A model generated the notes under the pieces. It did no database searches. It worked only from the letters and a program-made list of their open reading frames with translations, and was not told the origin of the DNA. A stretch of DNA of 64,000 bases from Ardenticatenales bacterium. GTDB lineage: Bacteria > Chloroflexota > Anaerolineae > Promineifilales > Promineifilaceae. The position numbers were made by a program, and so were the translations under genes. The DNA lies in the NCBI GenBank assembly GCA_020634575.1, contig JACKBM010000030.1, positions 1 through 64,000 on the forward strand, given 5' to 3'. Shown here in pieces: positions 1 to 9,757 of this stretch; the first letter of the stretch is position 1, and each line of letters begins with the position of its first letter.

Positions 1-1514
<1,514 letters not shown>

Positions 1515-1534
1515 AAGGCTGGTAGCCTCTTTTT

Positions 1535-2392
1535 ATGAAGCGCTATTGGGCGGTCATTCTGCTTTTGCTGCTCGGTTTGCTGGGTTGCCAGCAAGAGGCG
1601 CCGGTGACGATACCGGCCGGTCCCACCGTCACCCCACCGCCGCTCATCCTGCGTCTGGGTATCACCAGCAGCGCCGCCCCGTTTGCCGACCTCATCACCG
1701 CTGAAAGCTGGCCTCATGAAGCAGCCGCGCGCGTGCAGTTTATTCCCGGCAACACCGCCACTCTCTACGACGATCTGGCTCAGGGCAATCTGGATGGCAT
1801 CTTTGTCCACCGGGTGCCGCCCGAATTCGATGGCTATTTCACGCCGGTGGCGGTGGATGGGCTGGTCATTTTGGTGCCGCCGGACAGCCCGGTGACGGAG
1901 CTGACCATGGCCCAGGTACGGGCGCTGTTTAGCGGCCAGATCAGCAATTGGTCGGTACTGACTGGCACGGATATGCCCGTGCAGCCGCTGTCGCGAGCGC
2001 GTGGTTCGGGTAATCGGGAGATTTTCCAGCAGCGGGTGATGGTGGAGCTGCCGGTGACCATCAACGCGCCGGTGCCGGCGACCTACGAGCTGTTGCTGAG
2101 TGAGCTGGCGGCAACGCCCGGCGGCATCAGTTACGGGATGATGGGCGCTGTGGGGGCCAACCGGCCGGTCACCATCGCCGGCATCGCGGCGACGACGGCA
2201 ACCGTGACCCAGCAGCGTTATCCGTTGACGGTGCCCCTCTATTTTGTGAGCCTGGCGGAACCGGCCGGTACGCCTGAGACAACCACGGCGGCGACGGCCG
2301 AGCTGCGCGCCTATGTGGCCTGGTTGCAGTCGCCGGCGGGCCAGCGGCTGATCAGTGCCCACTACGGCACCGTCGCCCCGATCGTGCCGTAG
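1535..2392 (+). CDS. PstS-like periplasmic substrate-binding lipoprotein
   Basis: 285-aa lipoprotein with an N-terminal signal ending in LLGC (acylated Cys18). The mature part looks like a type II periplasmic binding protein of the phosphate-binding (PstS-like) group: VRALFSGQISNWS is the typical post-hinge motif and RARGSGNREIF matches the R-x-x-GSG anion-binding loop. No pst permease or ATPase genes are adjacent, so the ligand and transporter partner cannot be read from context; it may be an orphan sensor or scavenger. It follows uppP by 20 bp in the same orientation. Phosphate as ligand is family inference only. Confidence 0.8.
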   Translation: MKRYWAVILLLLLGLLGCQQEAPVTIPAGPTVTPPPLILRLGITSSAAPFADLITAESWPHEAAARVQFIPGNTATLYDDLAQGNLDGIFVHRVPPEFDGYFTPVAVDGLVILVPPDSPVTELTMAQVRALFSGQISNWSVLTGTDMPVQPLSRARGSGNREIFQQRVMVELPVTINAPVPATYELLLSELAATPGGISYGMMGAVGANRPVTIAGIAATTATVTQQRYPLTVPLYFVSLAEPAGTPETTTAATAELRAYVAWLQSPAGQRLISAHYGTVAPIVP

Positions 2393-2437
2393 CCAACGGC
2401 GTGCCAGGGCGCTGGCCGGTTGTCTGCGGCGGCTGGC

Positions 2438-3361
2438 TCAGCGGGCATAGGCGTTGAACGGATTGACATGGGTTAATTGGCTGATGGTCTTTTCAGCGAT
2501 GCCGGCTGCTCTCAATTTGGGCAGAAATTGGTTCGACAGATAGGTGTAGGGTTGGGGGACACCGCCACCGGGTTGGGCCGGATCGTACCAGCCCCGATCA
2601 TGGCTCAGCAACAGTTGCTTCTCGAATCCGGCCGCCAGCAATTGCTGAATATGCTGGATGTAGGTCTCGTCGGTCACAAACGCCTGGTTGCCAATCGCAT
2701 CATATTCCAGCCAGGCGCCGCGTCGTCCGATTTCCAGATGCAGCGCAAAATCAGGTTCTGCCTGGGTGTGAATCCAGATAAAACGTTCCGCGGTATACCC
2801 CGCGCTTTCGATGATGTCGAGCTGCTCCCGCACCACCCGACCCCGAATGGTATGACTGCCGATGATGGCGTTCGTCTGGCGCCCAGCCTGCGCTGCAGCG
2901 CGCAGGATTTTGCGCTCACAGGGGGTCAGCCCATCATCGCCGGCGCTCAGCTTGATCCAGGCGGCCCGGACGCCACTGGCCTCAATCTCATCTTCAAGCT
3001 CAGCCAGCATCCAGTCGACGATTTCTGCCTCAGAGGCGGCCTGGGCCCAATCAGGAATCCAGGGCTCGCGGTAGATGCCGGTGGGCACCACGATGGGCAT
3101 ACCGGTCGCTTCGGAGACAGCGCGATCAATGTCAGCGCGCCGACCAACGCCGACCGGGCTACATTCAACGATGGCGGTTACCCCGGCTGCCCGGGCGCGC
3201 TCGATTTCCGGCGTCATCAGGCGAATGACGTCGGCCGGGTCAGCTTCGGCGTAGCCCGGCTGATCCCAGGTGCGTAAATCGACAAAAATATGTTCGTGAG
3301 GCAGGATCAGGCCCAGCTCGTCGAGCTGTTTGGGGCCAAGGGTAGTGATCAGAGTGGTCAT
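2438..3361 (-). CDS. Phosphotriesterase-family metal-dependent hydrolase
   Basis: About 307 aa, amidohydrolase superfamily, closest in style to bacterial phosphotriesterase-homology proteins (PHP) and lactonase-like enzymes. Metal-binding landmarks are in the expected order: HEH at residues 22-24, a Lys in WIKLSAGDDG (bridging-ligand position), GSH, IHTQAE and the terminal Asp in SHDRGW. The start at 3361 is chosen because GAGGAT lies 8 nt upstream; an alternative ATG two codons earlier sits too close to that site. It is encoded against the flow of its neighbours and is probably monocistronic. The substrate is not predictable; lactone or ester hydrolysis is more likely than true phosphotriester hydrolysis. 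Confidence 0.85.
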   Translation of the reverse strand: MTTLITTLGPKQLDELGLILPHEHIFVDLRTWDQPGYAEADPADVIRLMTPEIERARAAGVTAIVECSPVGVGRRADIDRAVSEATGMPIVVPTGIYREPWIPDWAQAASEAEIVDWMLAELEDEIEASGVRAAWIKLSAGDDGLTPCERKILRAAAQAGRQTNAIIGSHTIRGRVVREQLDIIESAGYTAERFIWIHTQAEPDFALHLEIGRRGAWLEYDAIGNQAFVTDETYIQHIQQLLAAGFEKQLLLSHDRGWYDPAQPGGGVPQPYTYLSNQFLPKLRAAGIAEKTISQLTHVNPFNAYAR

Positions 3362-3560
3362 GTTCATATCCTCGAAAATAGCTGATGGTAGAAAGGCCAG
3401 CTGAAGGGGTCAGGGAGCAATGGCCAGAGTAATCGCGGCTAATTTGCTCACAAAGGTATTATAGACAGTGTTGGCCGGCATGGGGTGTTGGCGGCTGGTT
3501 AATGGGCGGAACGGCGCTACAATCGGCGGAGCTGCGGTTGGTAGGGTTCAGGAGAGTATC

Positions 3561-4421
3561 ATGCGTTTTGCCGAAGATGCGATTCAGGAATTGGTCTGTA
3601 CGGATGGGGTAAACCGGCCGGTTCATATCTGGCAGGGCGACGTCGTCGACGCGGTGTTTGTTGCCGTCCACGGCGGCATGGCCCATGCTGGTGACTGGGT
3701 GCAGGTCGGCCAATATTTCAAGCCGTTGGGCTACGCGACGGTTGCCCTGGACCAGCACGGCCATGATGGTCAGAAACGGGTGTTCATCCCCAGCTTCGAC
3801 ATTTTCCTCGACGACCTGGCCCTGCTGATTAGCTGGACCAAGCAGCAATACCCCGGCAAACCGATTATCCTGCTGGGCCACTCCATGGGCGGCCTCATCG
3901 TGACCCATTACGGCCTGCGCCGGTTGACGCAGCCGGACGCCCAGATTCTGGGCTTCATCCAATCCTCGCCTTACTACGTCAACGCGATTAAGGTGCCGTG
4001 GATCATGGAGCAGTTGTCCGGCCTCCTCTCAGCGGTGACGCCCGGTATGGCGGTGCCGATTGCTGATTTTACCGACGAGCTGACCCACGACCCCGCCATC
4101 ACCGCCCGCCACAAGCAGGATGCCGCCGACAATCTGCGCGCCACGGAAGTCTCGGCTCGTTTTGCCCGGGAGCTGTTGAATGCGCAGAGCTACATCCCTG
4201 AGAACATCGGACGCTGGTCACATTCCCTATTGACGTTCATCGCCGGCCAAGATAAGCTGGCAGACAGTCAGGCAACGGAGCGGCTTCTGGCCCGCATTTC
4301 CCCTGAACTGGTGACCGTCCATTCCTACCCGGACAATTATCACGAGAACTTTAATGAGACGAATCGCGAGGAACTATTCAGCATTATGCATGAATGGGTT
4401 CAGGGGCAGCGGCACGCCTGA
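3561..4421 (+). CDS. Alpha/beta hydrolase (monoacylglycerol lipase-like)
   Basis: 286-aa serine hydrolase of the alpha/beta fold. VFVAVHGGMAHAGDW gives the oxyanion-hole strand, LLGHSMGG the nucleophile elbow (Ser), and the C-terminal portion holds a plausible Asp (AGQDKLAD) and His (YPDNYHEN). This layout matches the Hydrolase_4/monoglyceride lipase group. The reading frame is open further upstream (ATG near 3480), but 3561 is preferred because CAGGAGAG lies just before it and homology begins there. No signal peptide, so cytoplasmic. The exact ester substrate is unknown. Confidence 0.85.
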   Translation: MRFAEDAIQELVCTDGVNRPVHIWQGDVVDAVFVAVHGGMAHAGDWVQVGQYFKPLGYATVALDQHGHDGQKRVFIPSFDIFLDDLALLISWTKQQYPGKPIILLGHSMGGLIVTHYGLRRLTQPDAQILGFIQSSPYYVNAIKVPWIMEQLSGLLSAVTPGMAVPIADFTDELTHDPAITARHKQDAADNLRATEVSARFARELLNAQSYIPENIGRWSHSLLTFIAGQDKLADSQATERLLARISPELVTVHSYPDNYHENFNETNREELFSIMHEWVQGQRHA

Positions 4422-4514
4422 TTAGCCAGAACATCTAGGGCCAACCGGCCGGTACCTCTGGGCAGCCGCGTCACAGCTGCCTCCCCAGCCTCCGATAAGC
4501 AAAAACGGTACATT

Positions 4515-5879
4515 ATGACGGATACAATTCTGAAGCGCTCTGCCCGCGTCAGTCTGACCTGGCAGGTGGCCACGCTGGCTGGCCCGCTGGTGCTGCAAAA
4601 CCTTTCGCAAACACTTCTTGGCGTGGTCGACACCTTCTTCGTTTCCCGTATTAGCACAGATTCGGTAGCGGCGGTCGGACTCGCCAGTGTCATGTTTTTT
4701 GCGGTGCTGATGCTGTTCCGCAGCACCGCCAATAGCACGGTTGTCTTTGTCGGCCGCGCCCACGGCGAGCGGGATGATGCCAAGGTGGGCCAGGCGGTCT
4801 GGCGTAGCCTGAACATGATTGGCTGGCTGTCGCTCATCGTCCTCGTCCTGCCTTTTCTTTTTAGTGCCGTGATGTCGGTGGCGGCGCCGGACGATGGCAG
4901 CGCGGTACGTGAACTCGGCACGCGCTACCTGCAGATTCGTGCTTTCGAGATCCCGCTGGTGATGTTCAGCGCTGTGGTCTGGGGCTTCCTGGTGGGGCGC
5001 GGCGATTCGCGCACGCCGATGATCCTGGCCTGGCTGACGGTGTTGCTCAATATAGGCCTTGACTGGCTGCTGGTCCTGGGCAACCTCGGTTTGCCGGCCA
5101 TGGGCGTTACCGGAGCTGCGTACGCAACCGTGATGGCCAACGGCGCCAACGTGCTGATGAGCGCCATCATCCTCTGGCGCAAGCCCAATCGGGAGCGCTT
5201 TGGCACGGGCAGCGCCCGCCGCGCTTCCTGGCCGGAAATTAAAGCCGGCCTGGCCATCGGCCTGCCGATGGGGATGGGGGATTTTATTGAAATCGCCTCC
5301 TTCAGCATGTTTTTTGCTTTGATCGCCCGCCTGGGTACGGACATCCTGGCAGCGAATCAGATCGCCTTGCAATATATGAGCGTTTCCTTTACTTTCGGAG
5401 TTGCCTTTGGCATGGCGGCCTCCAGCCTGGTTTCGCAATACCTGGGGGCGCGCGAGCCGGAGCTGGCTGAGAAAGCAGCTTATCGGGCCGCGATCCTGGC
5501 CGTTGTCGGTATGGGCCTAATCGGTTTGAGCTATCTGATCGCGCCGACTACGTTGATGGGGCTATTCAGCGACGAGCCTACCGTGATTGCCGCGGGCGTT
5601 TCTGTGCTGCGGCTGGTGGCGCTGTACCAGGTGATTGATGCGGTCGGCATCGTGATGGCCAGCTCGCTGAATGGGGCGGGCGACACCCGCTTCACGATGT
5701 GGACGAAGTCGCTGCTGGCCTGGGGCTTTTTCATCCCGCTCTCCTGGCTGCTGATTTTCCCGCTGAACAGCGGCATCTGGGGCGCCTGGCTGGGCGCATT
5801 GATTTATCTGGGCGGGCTGGCCATTGTCTACTTCTTACGTTTCCGGGCCGGCCGCTGGAAAGAGATCGAGTTGGTGTAG
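4515..5879 (+). CDS. MATE-family multidrug/toxin efflux transporter
   Basis: 454-aa polytopic membrane protein of the MATE (NorM/DinF-like) family, which exports cationic compounds using Na+ or H+ gradients. Two homologous halves are visible: the first begins LAGPLVLQNLSQTLLGVVDTFFVSRI and the second begins near KAGLAIGLPMGMGDFIEIASF. About twelve hydrophobic segments are spread along the length, as expected. It is followed after only 3 bp by an SDR gene, so the two are probably co-transcribed. Substrate range cannot be inferred from the sequence. Confidence 0.93.
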   Translation: MTDTILKRSARVSLTWQVATLAGPLVLQNLSQTLLGVVDTFFVSRISTDSVAAVGLASVMFFAVLMLFRSTANSTVVFVGRAHGERDDAKVGQAVWRSLNMIGWLSLIVLVLPFLFSAVMSVAAPDDGSAVRELGTRYLQIRAFEIPLVMFSAVVWGFLVGRGDSRTPMILAWLTVLLNIGLDWLLVLGNLGLPAMGVTGAAYATVMANGANVLMSAIILWRKPNRERFGTGSARRASWPEIKAGLAIGLPMGMGDFIEIASFSMFFALIARLGTDILAANQIALQYMSVSFTFGVAFGMAASSLVSQYLGAREPELAEKAAYRAAILAVVGMGLIGLSYLIAPTTLMGLFSDEPTVIAAGVSVLRLVALYQVIDAVGIVMASSLNGAGDTRFTMWTKSLLAWGFFIPLSWLLIFPLNSGIWGAWLGALIYLGGLAIVYFLRFRAGRWKEIELV

Positions 5880-5882
5880 GCT

Positions 5883-6638
5883 ATGTTTTCCTTGACGGGG
5901 CAGATCGCGATGGTGACCGGTGGGGGCCGGGGGCTGGGATTGGCCATCGGCCAGGGGCTGGCGGCGGCTGGCGCCACAGTGCTGTTGAACGGCCGGGATG
6001 AGGCCCAACTGGCGAGCGCCGTGGCTACCATCACGGCGGCCGGCGGCCAGGCCGAGGCGCTGCCCTTTGATATCACCGATGAGGTCGCGACAGCCGCCGC
6101 CTTTGCCCAGATTAAGGACCGGTACGGCCGGCTGGAGATCCTGGTAAACAATGTGGGTAACCGGGACCGGCGTGGCGTGATGGCCTTTGTTCGGGACGAT
6201 GTGCGCCGCTTGCTGGATGTGAATCTGGTCGCCCCCTTTGCCCTTTCCCAGCTGGCTGGTCAGATGATGATTGACAATGGTTATGGTCGCATCGTCAATA
6301 TCAGCTCCATCTCCGGCCAGATCGCCCGGCCGGATGACGCCATCTACTCCCTGGCCAAGGCGGGGCTGGACGCGATGACCCGGGTGCTCGCCGTCGATTT
6401 GGGCAAATTCGGCATCACGGCCAACGGCATTGCGCCCGGCTACTTTGCCACCGAAACCAATGCGCCGCTGGCCGCGCTGCCCGAGCACACGGAATGGCTG
6501 CAGATGCGCACCAGCCTGGGCCGCTGGGGCCGGCCGGAGGAAGTCGCCGGGGCCGTGGTCTTTCTGGCCTCACCGGCCGCTTCCTATATCACCGGGCAGG
6601 TGCTGGCCGTCGATGGCGGCTATCTCGCCCACTGGTAA
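5883..6638 (+). CDS. SDR-family NAD(P)-dependent oxidoreductase
   Basis: 251-aa classical short-chain dehydrogenase/reductase. The cofactor motif TGGGRGLG is at residues 12-19, the NNVG structural motif follows near residue 90, and the catalytic Ser-Tyr-Lys are in ISSISGQ and IYSLAKAG. The C-terminal segment (GRWGRPEEVAGAVVFLASPAASYITGQ) is typical of gluconate 5-dehydrogenase and 3-oxoacyl-ACP reductase relatives. The gene starts 3 bp after the MATE stop. NADP preference is possible because Arg lies in the glycine loop (GGRG). Substrate unknown. Confidence 0.92.
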   Translation: MFSLTGQIAMVTGGGRGLGLAIGQGLAAAGATVLLNGRDEAQLASAVATITAAGGQAEALPFDITDEVATAAAFAQIKDRYGRLEILVNNVGNRDRRGVMAFVRDDVRRLLDVNLVAPFALSQLAGQMMIDNGYGRIVNISSISGQIARPDDAIYSLAKAGLDAMTRVLAVDLGKFGITANGIAPGYFATETNAPLAALPEHTEWLQMRTSLGRWGRPEEVAGAVVFLASPAASYITGQVLAVDGGYLAHW

Positions 6639-6692
6639 CGATCCCGCCGGCGCCACACCAGTTTCAGGCTGGTCTGCGCCCAGGTTGAAACG

Positions 6693-7571
6693 ATGTTCAA
6701 GATTGGCGAATTTTCCCAACTCGGCCAGGTTTCCCCCCGCATGTTGCGGCATTACGATAAGCTGGGGCTATTGGTGCCCAAACATAATGACGCCTGGACA
6801 GGTTACCGCTATTACACCATCGACCAGCTGGCGCAGTTGCACCGAATCATCGCCCTCAAGGATCTGGGGCTGACCCTGGCTCAGATTGGCGAACTGTTGG
6901 CTGGCGAGGAAAACTTGCCGGCTGAACAGCTGCGCGGCATGTTGCGGTTGAAGCAGAACGAGCTCAGGCGCGAGCTGGCTGAGGGGTTGTGGCGGCTGCA
7001 AAGTGTGCAGGCCCGGCTGCAGGAGCTGGAAGGGGCTGAGCAGCCATCCCCCTACGAAATCGTGGTCAAAACGATGGCGCCCCAGCCGGCCGCGACCATT
7101 CGCATGGTGGTGCCGCACGTGACCGAGATGAGTTTTTATTGCCAGCATTTATTTGCCCAGTTGTATGCTGAGCTGGGGCGGCGCGGGATCCGGCCGGTTC
7201 AGCCGGAAATTGTCCTCTACCACAGCGGCGAATACCGCGAAACGGATTTGCCGGTAGAAGCGGCGCTCGGCGTCGACGAAGCGCATTGGGCACCGGCTGA
7301 GCCAGACAGCCCGCTGGGCTTTCGCCACCTGCCCGGCCACGCGATGGTCGCCTCGCTGATTTACGAGGGACCGTATGCCGATCTGACGGCGGCAGTGCTG
7401 GCGTTGCTGGGCTGGATTGGGCGGCAGGGTCACACGGTGGCCGGGCCGCTGCGCGAGATCCATTTGAGCGGCCCGGCCCATGAGAATCAAGGCGACGAGA
7501 AGGTGCCTGTGACTGAGCTGCTGGTCCCGATTCAGCGGGCGGCGCCCCCGACGCTACCGGCCGCGGCCTGA
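6693..7571 (+). CDS. MerR-family regulator with GyrI-like effector domain
   Basis: 292-aa transcription factor. Residues 1-70 form a MerR winged helix (MFKIGEFSQLGQVSPRMLRHYDKLGLL), followed by the coiled-coil dimerisation helix (LRLKQNELRRELAEGLWRLQ). The C-terminal ~150 residues (from about VVKTMAPQPAATIRMV) resemble the GyrI-like/BmrR-type ligand-binding domain. Such regulators typically bind organic cations and control efflux genes; the MATE exporter about 0.8 kb upstream is the obvious candidate target, but this is inference from proximity. It sits 54 bp after the SDR gene on the same strand. Confidence 0.9.
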   Translation: MFKIGEFSQLGQVSPRMLRHYDKLGLLVPKHNDAWTGYRYYTIDQLAQLHRIIALKDLGLTLAQIGELLAGEENLPAEQLRGMLRLKQNELRRELAEGLWRLQSVQARLQELEGAEQPSPYEIVVKTMAPQPAATIRMVVPHVTEMSFYCQHLFAQLYAELGRRGIRPVQPEIVLYHSGEYRETDLPVEAALGVDEAHWAPAEPDSPLGFRHLPGHAMVASLIYEGPYADLTAAVLALLGWIGRQGHTVAGPLREIHLSGPAHENQGDEKVPVTELLVPIQRAAPPTLPAAA

Positions 7572-7592
7572 ACTTCAAGAGGAGACATGCAG

Positions 7593-7982
7593 ATGATTCG
7601 AGAGATGGATGAAGGCGCCTTTGCCGATATGCTGGTGGCGGCCTCGCCTCAGGTGCAGAGCGTGGCCCGGGCGGCGCGGGCGTTACTGGCGGAGTCGTTG
7701 CCGGTGGTGGTGGAGGTTGTCTGGCCGCGCCAGAATATCGCCGGCTACGGTGTGGGGCCGCGCAAGATGTCGGAGCAATACTGTTATCTGGCCCTCTTTG
7801 CCGAGCGAATCAACCTCGGCTTTTACTACGGGGCGGATCTGCCGGATCCGGCCGGTCTCCTCGAAGGCAGCGGCGCCCTGATGCGCCACATCAAAATTAC
7901 TACCGCGGCACAGCTGGCGACCCCCGCCGTCCACGACCTGATCGCCGCCGCGGCCCGCCATTTGCCGCGTCTTAAGGGCTGA
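7593..7982 (+). CDS. DUF1801 domain-containing small protein
   Basis: 129-130 aa cytoplasmic protein matching the DUF1801/YdhG style: a helical N-terminus, the central WPRQNIAGYGVGP segment, then YLALFAERINLGFYYG and a terminal helix (RHIKITTAAQL). The molecular function of the family is not established. The start at 7593 is chosen over the in-frame ATG at 7587 because GGAG at 7581-7584 then has an 8-nt spacer. It is 21 bp downstream of the MerR gene and likely in the same transcript. Confidence 0.8.
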   Translation: MIREMDEGAFADMLVAASPQVQSVARAARALLAESLPVVVEVVWPRQNIAGYGVGPRKMSEQYCYLALFAERINLGFYYGADLPDPAGLLEGSGALMRHIKITTAAQLATPAVHDLIAAAARHLPRLKG

Positions 7983-8040
7983 CAGGCAAGCGAGACAAAG
8001 GAATTCGCCACCTTTAACCTATCACCAAAACATCCAAAAT

Positions 8041-8155
8041 GACGTCATCCCCGCGCAGGCGGGGATCCACTGTCTGGCCACGGCGGGGGTTTGGCGCTGA
8101 TGGGTACCGTATGGATCCCCGCGGGAGTTTACCCCTTTGGGGCGGGGATGACGTC
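8041..8155. repeat. REP/MITE-like extragenic hairpin element
   Basis: A 14-bp perfect inverted repeat, GACGTCATCCCCGC at 8041-8054 and GCGGGGATGACGTC at 8142-8155, bounds a 115-bp non-coding element. Internal arms GGGGATCCA (8061-8069) and TGGATCCCC (8112-8120) extend the pairing. Related GTCATCCCCGC-type extragenic palindromes occur in many bacteria. It fills most of the gap between the convergent DUF1801 and epimerase-like genes and could fold in mRNA from either strand. No T-tract follows, so it is not a classical terminator. Confidence 0.75.
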
Positions 8156-8211
8156 GGGATTGAGGCTGCTTGTTTGCGACCGCACGGTGAAGGGACATGT
8201 CAGAATGGGTC

Positions 8212-9168
8212 TCAGTAATTTGAAGCTATCGTCTGCCGGTACCAGGCCACCGTCTCGCGAATCCCGGCAGTGTGGGGCGTCGCTTGCGTCCCGAAACGAC
8301 TGGTGTACGCGCTGCTATCCACCACATAAGGCTCGGTAAACTCATACAACATCTCCACCGTTTCGCCGGCGCCGGGTGAGAAGAGGCCGACGAGGCGCAG
8401 GAGAAGGGGGCCGGCCAGGCGGACCTTGACAGGTTGACCCAGCTCGGCTTCGAGCAGGCGGATAAAGTCGCGGGTGGAACCGGCCGGTGCGTTGGGCACA
8501 TGCCAGGCGCGGCCGTAGGCGTCGTCATCGTGGGCCAGCTGGACCAGGGCACGGGCGAAGTCGCGGATGTAGGTGTAACTGTGCGGCTGGTCGAGGTCGC
8601 CGGCCAGGTTTGCTGCCTTGCCCTGCAGGGCGGCGGCGAACACCATCTCCCCCAGCGCCGATTGACGGACACGTGGCCCATAAAAGTCTGAGGCCCGGCC
8701 GATCACGACCGGGAGCTGGCCGGCGGCATGAGCGTTGAGGAGCATGTCGGCCATCTGGGCGCGCACTTTGCCCTTGCGCGTGTGGGCGGCGTATGGCGAT
8801 TGCTCGGTAAGCGGACGCCCGTTCGGCCGGCCGTACATGTAGGTGTTGCTGCCGAAGATCAGGCGGGCGCCGGTCGGGGCGACGCCGTTGATGACCGCCT
8901 CGGTCATGGCGGGGAATTCCTGGGGCCAGCGATGGTAAGCGGGCTGGGTGCACCAGAAAACGTGGCCGGCGCCCTGGCAGATTTTGGTCAGGGCGGCGCT
9001 GTCGGTGACATCAGCAGCGACGAGCCGGGTGTGGGCGGGTAATGGTTCGTGTAACCGGCCGGAGCGGTTTACCAGCGTGATGGGCAGCTTCTGGGCGGCC
9101 AGTTCATCCATGATGGCCAGCCCCAGCGGGCCGGTGCCGAGAATGATGTAGGGGGTTGTTGCGGACAT
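8212..9168 (-). CDS. NAD-dependent epimerase/dehydratase-family protein
   Basis: 318-aa extended SDR-like protein. It starts with a Rossmann glycine motif (IILGTGPLGLAIMDEL), then LVAADVTDSAAL (cofactor-adjacent Asp), and continues with FGSNTYMYG and IGRASDFYGP, as in nucleoside-diphosphate-sugar epimerases. A canonical Tyr-x3-Lys is not obvious (YAAHTRKGK is the nearest equivalent), so catalysis is uncertain and it may be an atypical NAD(P)-binding member. The ATG is preceded on its strand by GGAG with a 7-nt spacer. A promoter with an internal operator-like dyad lies upstream (9201-9229). Confidence 0.82.
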   Translation of the reverse strand: MSATTPYIILGTGPLGLAIMDELAAQKLPITLVNRSGRLHEPLPAHTRLVAADVTDSAALTKICQGAGHVFWCTQPAYHRWPQEFPAMTEAVINGVAPTGARLIFGSNTYMYGRPNGRPLTEQSPYAAHTRKGKVRAQMADMLLNAHAAGQLPVVIGRASDFYGPRVRQSALGEMVFAAALQGKAANLAGDLDQPHSYTYIRDFARALVQLAHDDDAYGRAWHVPNAPAGSTRDFIRLLEAELGQPVKVRLAGPLLLRLVGLFSPGAGETVEMLYEFTEPYVVDSSAYTSRFGTQATPHTAGIRETVAWYRQTIASNY

Positions 9169-9200
9169 TGCGATACTCCTTTCAGGTCATTTGTGGGGAG

Positions 9201-9229
9201 GATAAAGGTTGACACAGTGTCAGAGTCAA
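9201..9229 (-). promoter_or_regulatory. Candidate promoter with TetR-like operator in the spacer
   Basis: Read on the minus strand, TTGACT (9229-9224) and TTTATC (9206-9201) form a sigma70-like promoter with a 17-bp spacer for the epimerase-like gene at 8212-9168. The spacer contains a perfect 13-bp dyad, TGACAC-A-GTGTCA (9210-9222). This is the form often bound by TetR-type repressors and sits where a bound dimer would block polymerase. On the plus strand the same dyad overlaps a TTGACA that could serve the divergent DUF385 gene. No TetR gene lies in this neighbourhood. Confidence 0.5.
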
Positions 9230-9249
9230 GGGGTTGGTGAGGGGTCCCC

Positions 9250-9320
9250 ACCAACCCGACGGGTCCCTACCAACCCGACGGGTCCACCACCCGACGGGTC
9301 CACCACCCGACGGGTCCCCA
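9250..9320. repeat. Array A: four ACCCGACGGGT dyad units
   Basis: Four exact copies of the 11-bp dyad ACCCG-A-CGGGT at 9254, 9273, 9289 and 9305 (periods 19, 16 and 16 bp) with C/A-rich spacers, in the gap between divergent genes. Reading frames run through the array, but low-complexity TRRVPTN-type peptides there show no protein character. The same family recurs at 12.3, 28.4 and 32.7 kb. Confidence 0.8.
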
Positions 9321-9386
9321 ACCCCTCGCCGGGGCGGGACACGGGTTATAATGGCGGCTGGCAGTCGCGAACAGGATGTGAGACTT

Positions 9387-9755
9387 ATGGATAGCGAGAT
9401 TAAACAGGCTTTGGATAGGGATTTGACGATCGACATTACCACCTATGGCCGCAAATCGGGTGAGCCGCGGCGGGTGGAGATCTGGTTTAAGCGGGTGGGT
9501 GGGCGCACCTACATCACCGGGACGCCGGGGCCGCGCAGCTGGTATGCCAACATGCTGGCCCGGCCGGAGATCATTTTTCATCTCAAGGAAAGTGTGCGAG
9601 CGGATCTGCCGGCCACGGTCCGGCCGGTGCTGGATCCTGCCGAGCGCCAGCGTATCCTCAACGCCCCGGTCATGGATTGGTACCATCAAAACTCAGCCTC
9701 TGTAGCTGATTTCATCGCCCACGCGCCCCTGGTCGAGGTCGTTTTCGAGGATTAA
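9387..9755 (+). CDS. DUF385 / deazaflavin (F420)-dependent nitroreductase-family protein
   Basis: 122-aa split-barrel protein of the PF04075 group. The N-terminal ITTYGRKSGEPRRVEIWF matches the family signature (TTxGRKSGxPR, a cofactor phosphate-contacting region). It is followed by TYITGTPGPRSWYANMLARP and a C-terminal helix. Members bind F420 or related flavins and act as quinone or nitro reductases. ATG codons at 9351 and 9234 are in frame, but the latter lies before the dyad array, and homology begins near 9387. It is 2 bp upstream of the aldehyde dehydrogenase, so an operon is likely. Confidence 0.82.
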   Translation: MDSEIKQALDRDLTIDITTYGRKSGEPRRVEIWFKRVGGRTYITGTPGPRSWYANMLARPEIIFHLKESVRADLPATVRPVLDPAERQRILNAPVMDWYHQNSASVADFIAHAPLVEVVFED

Positions 9756-9757
9756 GT

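Noticed and set aside
9234..9386. N-terminal extension of the DUF385 protein from ATG 9234
   Set aside because: The extension is translated dyad repeat; homology begins near 9387.
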